The notes under the pieces were generated by a model. That model was not told the DNA's origin. It saw only the letters and a program-made list of their open reading frames with translations, and made no database searches. A stretch of DNA of 64,000 nt, taken from an uncultured Pseudoxanthomonas sp. GTDB lineage: Bacteria > Pseudomonadota > Gammaproteobacteria > Xanthomonadales > Xanthomonadaceae. Location of the stretch: the NCBI GenBank assembly GCA_937975725.1, contig CALJUL010000026.1, positions 54,754 through 118,753 of the forward strand, read 5' to 3'. This document shows, one piece after another, positions 58,281-64,000 of the stretch. Within the stretch, counting starts at the first letter, position 1; the number at the start of each line of letters is the position of its first letter. The position numbers were made by a program, and so were the translations under genes.

Positions 58281-59981
58281 TCAGCGCCGGCCGGCGGACA
58301 CCGGCACGGTGTCGTGTTCGCCGGTGTGGCTGCTGCGGTTGCGCCCGGATTGCTTGGCGCGGTACAGCGCGGCGTCGGCGCGGTCGAAGACGTCTTCCGG
58401 CCCGGCGTCGTCGCCGGACTGGTGGGTGTGGATGCCGATGCTGGCGGTGAAGCGCGGGGCGACGCTGCTGTTGCTGCCGTGCGGCTTGTTGCCCAGGTTG
58501 GCCAGGTCCACGTGGATGGTGGTGGCGATGGTGGCCGCGGCCTGCGCCGAGGTTTCCGGCAGCAGCACCGCGAACTCGTCGCCGCCCAGCCGCGCCACCA
58601 GGTCACGCGGCCGGCGCGCGCGGCTGCGCAGCACGCGGCCCAGCGCCTTCAGCGCGGCATCGCCAGCCGGATGCCCCTGGCTGTCGTTGAGTTGCTTGAA
58701 GTGGTCGATGTCCAGCACCAGCAACGACAGCGGCTGGCCGGAGCGCTGCGACAGGCGCATTTCCTGGTCCAGGGTCATGTCGAAGCGGGTGCGGTTGGCC
58801 AGCCCGGTCAACGGGTCGGACAGGGCCTGCCGGTGGGTGCGGCGCAGCAGCCGGTACACCCACAGCAACGCGCCCAGCCCCAGTACCAGCAGCGCGGGCA
58901 CTGGCGAGAACCACAGGTGGGCGAAGCGCAGCAGCACGACCGACAGCAGCAGCGCGACGACCATCATTGCCACGGTCGGGCGCCAGATCTTCTGCAGGCC
59001 GGGCAGCAGCGCGGCCAGCAGCGCCAGCGCCACCAGCAGCATCGACAGCACGGTCTGCCAGGCGAGCGACATCGGGGTGACCGCGATGCCTTTCACCAGC
59101 ATGTTGAGCACGTTGGCCTGGTAGTCCGAGCCGCTCATGTGCAGGGCGGCCTGGCCCGGCGCGGCGGCTTCGGTGCCCAGCCCGGTGGCGTTGGTGCCCA
59201 CGATCACCCAGTGGCCGCGCAGGACCGAGGCGGGGATGCGCTGGTTGAGCACGTCGGTGTAGGAGACGTGGCGGTAGGCGTCCGAGGGCGCCGCGTACGG
59301 CACGCGCACCCGGTAGTCGCGCACCCATTCGCTGGCAGAGGGCGGATCGTTCACCGCGTCGAGGCGATGGCCGGGCAGGGCGGCGTCGCTGCCCGGCGGC
59401 TGCTCCAGTTGCAGCAGCGCCAGCGCCAGCGCCGGCCAGTGCGCCGAGCCCAGGCCGGCGCGCAGGTAGGCGTCGCGCACCACGCCGTCGTCGTCGACCA
59501 CCATCTCGGCATGGCCCAGCGCGGCGGCCGAGGCGGCGAACTCGGGGATCGGCATCAGCTCCACGCTGGGGCCGTCGAGCTGGACCGGCTCGGCCAGCAC
59601 CGGCAGCACCACGCGCCCGCTGCGGTTGAGCGCGCGCGCCAGCAGCGCGTCGCCCTCGGGGTCGAACAGGGCCGGCTCGGACAGCAGCACGTTGAAGGCG
59701 ACCCCGCGGGCCTCGGCCAGGCGCAGGCGGTCGATCAATTGCGCGTGGGTGCGCCGCGACCAGGGCCAGCGCCCGAGTTCGGCCAGGCTCTTGGCGTCCA
59801 CGTCCACCACTACGATGCGCGGATCGGGCTCGGGCGCGGAGGTGCGGATCAGGCGGTCGTAGACCAGGTCGTCCAGGCGCTCGGTGGCGCCGGACAGCGT
59901 CACCAGCACGACCACCGCGCACGCGCCCACGGCCGCAAGCACGCGGGTCTTCCATTTCTGCAGGGGCTTGGAGGCACTCAC
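58281..59981 (-). CDS. CHASE2-GGDEF diguanylate cyclase
   Basis: Protein of 566 residues. It has an N-terminal helix, a periplasmic CHASE2 domain (about 30-300, with I-V-V-V-D-V-D-A-K-S-L-A-E-L-G-R-W-P-W and the typical R-G-H-W-V-I-V-G), three C-terminal membrane helices (about 315-390) and a GGDEF domain (about 400-560). The active site is L-G-G-D-E-F and an inhibitory RxxD (R-P-R-D) stands five residues before it, so product feedback is expected. The GTG start overlaps the FecR gene's TGA by four bases, so the two are coupled. It lies downstream of a LysM/FecR protein. Confidence 0.93.
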   Translation of the reverse strand: MSASKPLQKWKTRVLAAVGACAVVVLVTLSGATERLDDLVYDRLIRTSAPEPDPRIVVVDVDAKSLAELGRWPWSRRTHAQLIDRLRLAEARGVAFNVLLSEPALFDPEGDALLARALNRSGRVVLPVLAEPVQLDGPSVELMPIPEFAASAAALGHAEMVVDDDGVVRDAYLRAGLGSAHWPALALALLQLEQPPGSDAALPGHRLDAVNDPPSASEWVRDYRVRVPYAAPSDAYRHVSYTDVLNQRIPASVLRGHWVIVGTNATGLGTEAAAPGQAALHMSGSDYQANVLNMLVKGIAVTPMSLAWQTVLSMLLVALALLAALLPGLQKIWRPTVAMMVVALLLSVVLLRFAHLWFSPVPALLVLGLGALLWVYRLLRRTHRQALSDPLTGLANRTRFDMTLDQEMRLSQRSGQPLSLLVLDIDHFKQLNDSQGHPAGDAALKALGRVLRSRARRPRDLVARLGGDEFAVLLPETSAQAAATIATTIHVDLANLGNKPHGSNSSVAPRFTASIGIHTHQSGDDAGPEDVFDRADAALYRAKQSGRNRSSHTGEHDTVPVSAGRR

Positions 59982-61636
59982 AGGGCCAGCAGTATGAGCA
60001 GGGCGCCCGCGCCGGCGCCAATCCGGCACCAGCGGCAGGGCACGTCGACCCGTTGCGCCGGCGGGAATGCGCCCTCGAAGCCGTCCACGTCCACGGCCCG
60101 CGCGCGCAGGTACCAGGTGCCCGAGCGCAGGCGCGGCAGGGTGATCTCGGCCTGCTCCACCACTTCGTCCACCTGAGGCTGCGCGAAGTCCGGCGTGCGC
60201 GACATCTGGAAGCGATAGCGCTGTCCCGGCTGCCCGGCGGGCCAGCGGAAGGTCACGTCGCGGTGCTTGCCGGCCGCCGGGCTGTCGATCCCGGTGATGT
60301 CGATCAGCGGGCGGACGGTGAAGGGCAGGGCGTCTCCCCAGGGGCCGGTCTTGCCGGCCGCATCCACGCTGCGGATGCGCCAGACGTATTCGCCAGGCGC
60401 CAGCGGCTGCGCCAGTTCGGCGCCGGTCGCGCCGTGCACGGTGGCGGCGGCCAGCGGCGCGGCGAAGCCGGCGGCGTCCGCGGCCACTTCATACTGGTAG
60501 GCGCGCGCGCCGGGCGCCTGCGTCCACGCCAGCGCCACGGCCGGCGTGCGCACCACGCCCTGCGCGGGCGGCGAAATGGTGTAGGGCGGCTCGGGCTGCC
60601 CGCCGACGCGGAACGCGACCTGCGCGTCCAGGCCTTCCAGCCCGTCGGCATTGCTGGCGCGCACGCGCAGGTGGTATTCGCCCTCTTCCAGCGCCGGCAA
60701 CTGCACGTTGGGTTCGCGGGTCTCCAGGTCCACCTGCACGGTGTCGAAGCGGACCTGCCGGCTGAGCTGCACGCGGTAGCGGTCGGCCCCGGGCACCGCC
60801 GGCCAGGCCAGTGCCGGCTGCGCGCGCTGCTGCTGCGCGGCGACGCGGGACAGGTCCGGCGCCGGCAGCAGCGCCACCGGCCGCACGCCGTCGCCGCCCT
60901 CGGCGACCACCGTGCCGTAGCCGCGCTGCACCAGCGCGCTGCGGCGGGCGCTGTTGACGGCGACGCGGCCTTCCAGCACTTCGGTATAGGTGCGGCCGTC
61001 CGTGGTCTCCACCCGGAAGCGGGTGCCGCGCACCGCCGACGAGGCGCTGGGCGTGTCGACGATGAAGGACGAAGGCCCGCGCTGCGGCCGCACTTCGTTG
61101 CCGATGCGGCCGCGCTGCAGGCGCAGGCGGATGTCGGCCAGGTCCGAGCGGCCGAAGTGGTTCAGGCGTTCCAGCAGCAACTGGCTGTCGCCCAGCAGCA
61201 TCAGCCGCGAACCGTCGGTGAAGCGCAGGCTCAGCGAGGCCTGCGGTGCGGTTTCCAGCCAGGTGCCGGTGGGCAGGGTCATGCCGGCGGTGACCGGCAT
61301 GGCGCGCTCCTTGCCGCGCGCGGTGGCGTCGCCCTGGATGGCCACCACGGTGGCCCGCGCCGGCCGCACGTGCAGCCAGGCCATGGGGATGCGCAGCAGG
61401 GTGCCCGGCGGCAGCCGGTAGGGGTCGCCGATGCGGTTGTGCTCCTGCAGGCGCTGCCAGGGCACGTCCGGCTTGAGGTATTCGGCGGTGAGGTCCCACA
61501 GCGTGTCGCCGGGGCGCACGCGGTAGTTCCAGTCCTGGGCCGCGGCGGGCGCGCACACGGCGAGCAGGGCCAATGCCAGCAACAGCATCCGCCGGAGGAG
61601 TCCTTGCCGTGTCTTGTCCTGCAATCCCTTCCCCAT
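59978..61636 (-). CDS. Exported LysM/FecR-domain protein
   Basis: Protein of 552 residues with a signal peptide (L-L-L-A-L-A-L-L-A, cleavage near A-A-A-Q). A LysM domain (Y-R-V-R-P-G-D-T-L-W-D-L) for peptidoglycan binding is followed by a FecR-like domain (about 110-250, with V-D-T-P-S-A-S-S-A-V-R-G-T-R-F) and fibronectin-like repeats (about 270-530, repeated W-P-A...Y-R-V/F-Q-x-S-R). A hydrophobic C-terminus (G-A-L-L-I-L-L-A-L) may anchor it. It is coupled to the CHASE2-GGDEF gene. I chose the ATG at 61636; in-frame ATGs at 61651 and 61669 are possible. Confidence 0.88.
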   Translation of the reverse strand: MGKGLQDKTRQGLLRRMLLLALALLAVCAPAAAQDWNYRVRPGDTLWDLTAEYLKPDVPWQRLQEHNRIGDPYRLPPGTLLRIPMAWLHVRPARATVVAIQGDATARGKERAMPVTAGMTLPTGTWLETAPQASLSLRFTDGSRLMLLGDSQLLLERLNHFGRSDLADIRLRLQRGRIGNEVRPQRGPSSFIVDTPSASSAVRGTRFRVETTDGRTYTEVLEGRVAVNSARRSALVQRGYGTVVAEGGDGVRPVALLPAPDLSRVAAQQQRAQPALAWPAVPGADRYRVQLSRQVRFDTVQVDLETREPNVQLPALEEGEYHLRVRASNADGLEGLDAQVAFRVGGQPEPPYTISPPAQGVVRTPAVALAWTQAPGARAYQYEVAADAAGFAAPLAAATVHGATGAELAQPLAPGEYVWRIRSVDAAGKTGPWGDALPFTVRPLIDITGIDSPAAGKHRDVTFRWPAGQPGQRYRFQMSRTPDFAQPQVDEVVEQAEITLPRLRSGTWYLRARAVDVDGFEGAFPPAQRVDVPCRWCRIGAGAGALLILLAL

Positions 61637-61673
61637 ATCCCCTGCGTCCATTGGAAATGCAAAGCTCATCACA

Positions 61674-61679
61674 ATTATA
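61674..61679 (-). promoter_or_regulatory. Candidate -10 box (TATAAT) of the FecR-GGDEF pair
   Basis: A perfect TATAAT on the minus strand in an AT-rich spot (61660-61685) of otherwise GC-rich DNA, about 40 bases before the FecR-domain start. No good -35 is visible 17 bases upstream, and the serine hydrolase ends here, so the assignment is tentative. Confidence 0.42.
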
Positions 61680-61692
61680 GACAATCCTCGCC

Positions 61693-62829
61693 TCAGCGCT
61701 GGCCGTTCCTTTCCGTAGATTGCGTAAGGCTACTTTCGTTCTGCTGGGGCTCAGGAAAACCGGCCTCCGGCGCGCCCCACAAGGCGGCGATCCGCCGGGC
61801 CAGCGGGTAGGGCTCGGGGTCGTCCCGGTTGGTCAGCACGACCACGGCCAGGCGCCGGCCGGGGAAGCGCACCAGCACGTTGCGGAAGCCGATGCTCTCG
61901 CCCGAATGCCACTGCATGCCCTCGTGCAGGCGCCAGCCGAAGCCGTAGTGCGCCACGTCCGGCTCCGGAGTGGCGGTGGCCGGCTGCAAGGCCAGGGCCC
62001 AAGACGCCGGGGCGAGCAGGCGCCGGTCGTCGATGGCCGCGTTCCATTTGGCCAGGTCGGCCACCGAGGAATAGATGCCGCCGTCGCCCAGCACCGCGCT
62101 GGTGGTGCTCTGGTCGGTGCGGACCCAGCCGCCGTCGCTGCCGCGGCTGTAGCCGTAGGCGCGGCGCGGGACCGGTGGGCCGCCGTCCTGCCGCGCCAGC
62201 GTATCGGCCATGCCCAGCGGCAGGAAGATCCGGGTGCGCAGGAATTCGGCGAACCCCAGGCCCGAGGCGCGCTCCACCACCAGCGCCAGCAGCGCGTAGC
62301 CGCTGTTGCTGTAGCGGTAGCCGGTGCCGGGCGGGAAATAGGTGCGGTCCTCGCCTTCCAGCAGGCGCAGCACGTCGTCGTCGTGCGCCTGCGCGGTCTG
62401 GCCTTCGGGGATCAGGTCTTCGTAATCGACCAGGCCGGAGGTGTGGCTGAGCAGATGGCGCAGGGTGACACCGTCGGCGGCGGCCGGCAGCGACGGCAGC
62501 CAGCGCCTGGCCGGATCGTCGATGGACAGCTTGCCTTCCTCCGCGAGCAGCAGGATGCAGGCGGCGGTGAACTGCTTGGTGATCGAGGCCAGTCGGTAGT
62601 CGGTGCGCGGCGCGGCGGCGACGCCGGCGTCGCGGTCGGCCATGCCGTAGGCGCGTTCGAACACCACGCGGCCCTCGTGCACCACCAGCACCGAGGCGCC
62701 GGGCGCGTCGCCGGTGTAGTCGCGCATCAACCGGTCGATGTCGTCGTTGCGCGTGGCCGCGGCAGGTCCGCTGATGATCATCGATGCGATTCCCCAGGCC
62801 AGCAGGCGCAGTCTCCAGGTCGGCGTCAT
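61693..62829 (-). CDS. Serine hydrolase of the beta-lactamase (class C) / penicillin-binding-protein family
   Basis: Protein of 378 residues with a signal peptide (about 1-25). It has the three active-site motifs of the family: S-I-T-K (S-x-x-K, residue about 81), Y-S-N-S-G-Y (Y-x-N) and H-S-G-E-S in the place of K-T-G. Such proteins are often esterases or D-amino-peptidases and not resistance enzymes; no antibiotic function is implied. It follows the queuosine-precursor transporter gene by 43 bases. Confidence 0.9.
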   Translation of the reverse strand: MTPTWRLRLLAWGIASMIISGPAAATRNDDIDRLMRDYTGDAPGASVLVVHEGRVVFERAYGMADRDAGVAAAPRTDYRLASITKQFTAACILLLAEEGKLSIDDPARRWLPSLPAAADGVTLRHLLSHTSGLVDYEDLIPEGQTAQAHDDDVLRLLEGEDRTYFPPGTGYRYSNSGYALLALVVERASGLGFAEFLRTRIFLPLGMADTLARQDGGPPVPRRAYGYSRGSDGGWVRTDQSTTSAVLGDGGIYSSVADLAKWNAAIDDRRLLAPASWALALQPATATPEPDVAHYGFGWRLHEGMQWHSGESIGFRNVLVRFPGRRLAVVVLTNRDDPEPYPLARRIAALWGAPEAGFPEPQQNESSLTQSTERNGQR

Positions 62830-62872
62830 GGCGCCCTCCTTGCCACGTTGCGGACAAGGGTAGCGCAGGCGT

Positions 62873-63649
62873 TCAGTCCGCGGCGGCTTCTTCGCGCAGT
62901 TGCCGGTCGCGCGCCGGCCCCAGGTAGCCGCGGATGGCGTGCCGCATCAGGTACAGCAGCGGGATCAGCGCGATCGCGGCGAGCATCTTGTACAGGTAAT
63001 TGACCGTACTTACCGCCAGGAACAGCGAAGTAGGCCACCGTTGCGGGCCCAGCACGAAGGCGATCCAGATCACCACGAAACTGTCCACGCATTGTGAGAT
63101 GGCGGTGGAGCCGGTCGCACGCAGCCAGACCCAGCGCTCGCCGGTGGCGCGCCGGATGCGGTGGAACACCGCCACGTCGATCAACTGGCCGAACAGGAAC
63201 GCCACCACCGAGCCGGCGATGGTCCACAGCCCCTGGCCGAACACCGCCGCATACGCGCGCTGGTAATCGGGCACGCCCTGCGACCGCGCCGCTTCCACCC
63301 ACCAGCCGGCCGGTGCCAGCGCGATGGCGGCGAAGGCGAAGCAGAAGCCGAACAGGATCAGCGCCACCGCCAGCCACGAGATGAAGCGCACGCCGCGGCG
63401 GCCGAAGAATTCGTTGATGGTGTCGGTGAGGATGAACACGAACGGCCACAGCAGCGTGCCGGCAGTGAAACTGAGCGAGCCCGCCTGCCCGAACAGGTTC
63501 CATTCCAGCGGCGCGATGCCCAGCGTGTCCTCCAGCGCGAAGATCTTCACGCCGATGAACTCCGCCAGCACCGTGTTCACGCAGAACACCGCGGCCAGCA
63601 CGATGAACAGCCGCACCGCGCGGTCGTCCAGCGTGCGCGGCGCGTGCAC
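62873..63649 (-). CDS. Queuosine precursor transporter (YhhQ / VUT family)
   Basis: Protein of 258 residues with six or seven membrane helices. The family takes up preQ0/preQ1 or related bases for queuosine synthesis. Landmarks are N-T-V-L-A-E-F-I-G-V-K, F-I-L-T-D-T-I-N-E-F-F-G-R-R and G-S-V-V-A-F-L-F-G-Q-L-I-D. It is functionally linked to tgt and queA (34.5-37 kb), though 26 kb away. It starts three bases after the DUF502 gene stop. Confidence 0.92.
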   Translation of the reverse strand: MHAPRTLDDRAVRLFIVLAAVFCVNTVLAEFIGVKIFALEDTLGIAPLEWNLFGQAGSLSFTAGTLLWPFVFILTDTINEFFGRRGVRFISWLAVALILFGFCFAFAAIALAPAGWWVEAARSQGVPDYQRAYAAVFGQGLWTIAGSVVAFLFGQLIDVAVFHRIRRATGERWVWLRATGSTAISQCVDSFVVIWIAFVLGPQRWPTSLFLAVSTVNYLYKMLAAIALIPLLYLMRHAIRGYLGPARDRQLREEAAAD

Positions 63650-63652
63650 GGC

Positions 63653-64000
63653 TCAGCGTTCTCCGGCGCGGGTGAAGGGCATCGCGTCCGGCGCCACCGC
63701 GCCGCCGGAGATGATGAAGCTCATCGCCTGGTCCACCGTCCAGTCGGTCGGCGTGAGCAGCTCCACCGGCACGATCTCCAGGTAGCCGGAGGTCGGGTTG
63801 GGCGTGGTGGGCACGTACACCGCGGCCAGTTCGCGGCCGCTGCCTTCCTCGCGCATCACCCGCGTCACCAGGCCGACCGACTTCATGTCGCGGTGGGGGA
63901 AGTCGATCAGCACCACGCGCTGGGTGCTGCCGGGCTTGGTTTCCAGCATGTCCAGCAGCTTGCGCGCGCTGGTGTAGATGACGTTGGCCAGCGGCACGCG
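63653..64000 (-). CDS. DUF502 family protein, cut by the right window edge
   Basis: C-terminal 115 residues only. The frame is open to base 64000 (R-V-P-L-A-N-V-I-Y-T-S-A-R-K-L-L-D). V-V-L-I-D-F-P-H-R-D, S-V-G-L-V-T and V-Y-V-P-T-T-P-N-P-T-S-G-Y fit DUF502, membrane proteins of unknown function. The N-terminal membrane helices lie outside the window; the GTG at 63997 is inside the protein and not the start. It runs directly into the YhhQ-type gene (three bases), so they are probably co-transcribed. Confidence 0.82.
   Translation of the reverse strand, partial: RVPLANVIYTSARKLLDMLETKPGSTQRVVLIDFPHRDMKSVGLVTRVMREEGSGRELAAVYVPTTPNPTSGYLEIVPVELLTPTDWTVDQAMSFIISGGAVAPDAMPFTRAGER

Noticed and set aside
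61693..62829. Beta-lactamase-type motifs suggesting an antibiotic resistance gene
   Set aside because: The S-I-T-K, Y-S-N and H-S-G motifs fit the broad serine hydrolase/esterase group; nothing indicates a true AmpC.

Overview
The window is a GC-rich (roughly 68-70 %), densely coded chromosomal segment of a gammaproteobacterium. I infer the Xanthomonadaceae/Lysobacteraceae (Pseudoxanthomonas, Lysobacter or Xanthomonas-like). The pointers are the queA-tgt-yajC-secD-secF order, rsmD-coaD-ferredoxin, ftsY beside mutY, two adjacent M13 metallopeptidase genes, a DUF6491 lipoprotein, and many GTAG-type REP palindromes of the kind described in Stenotrophomonas. The genus is not proven by what I can see. 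No phage, conjugation module, CRISPR array or complete insertion sequence is visible.

Layout. 1-11 kb: the 3' part of a lipase-like gene, an MscS channel, a minus-strand operon otsB-otsA-glycosyltransferase-glycan debranching enzyme, and a divergent UbiB/ABC1 kinase-like gene. 11-18 kb is a patchy accessory zone: small hypothetical genes, a RES-domain protein with a coupled partner, decayed remnants (alcohol dehydrogenase tail, frameshifted DUF6766 gene, haem-copper oxidase-like tail), and the NHEJ genes ku and ligD. 18-26 kb is housekeeping: tRNA-Phe, yggX-mutY, ftsY, htpG, rsmD-coaD. 26-34 kb: ferredoxin, gamma-glutamyltransferase, two hydrolases, upp, a pyrophosphatase pseudogene, and a class III aminotransferase divergent from an Lrp regulator. 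34-41 kb: queA, tgt, yajC, secD, secF. 41-46 kb: suhB divergent from trmJ, then a PhnD-like periplasmic protein translationally coupled to a HAMP-GGDEF-EAL protein. 46-52 kb: exoD, a CNNM/CBS transporter, a DUF47-Pit phosphate uptake pair with a Pho-box-like site, an alkyltransferase-like protein and a rhomboid protease. 52-64 kb: two M13 peptidases (one has lost a zinc ligand), a beta-CASP nuclease, a LysM/FecR-CHASE2-GGDEF pair, a serine hydrolase, a queuosine-precursor transporter and a DUF502 gene cut by the right edge.

Themes. Queuosine is represented three times (queA, tgt, YhhQ-type transporter), protein export by yajC-secDF and ftsY, c-di-GMP signalling by two separate sensory units, and DNA repair by ku/ligD, mutY and an ATL protein. 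REP elements fill many intergenic gaps; two of them supply the stop codons of queA and tgt. The least explained items are the RES-domain pair, whose signature residues have changed and which lacks the usual Xre antitoxin; the M13 pseudopeptidase beside its intact paralogue; and the sensor/effector gene pairs feeding c-di-GMP.
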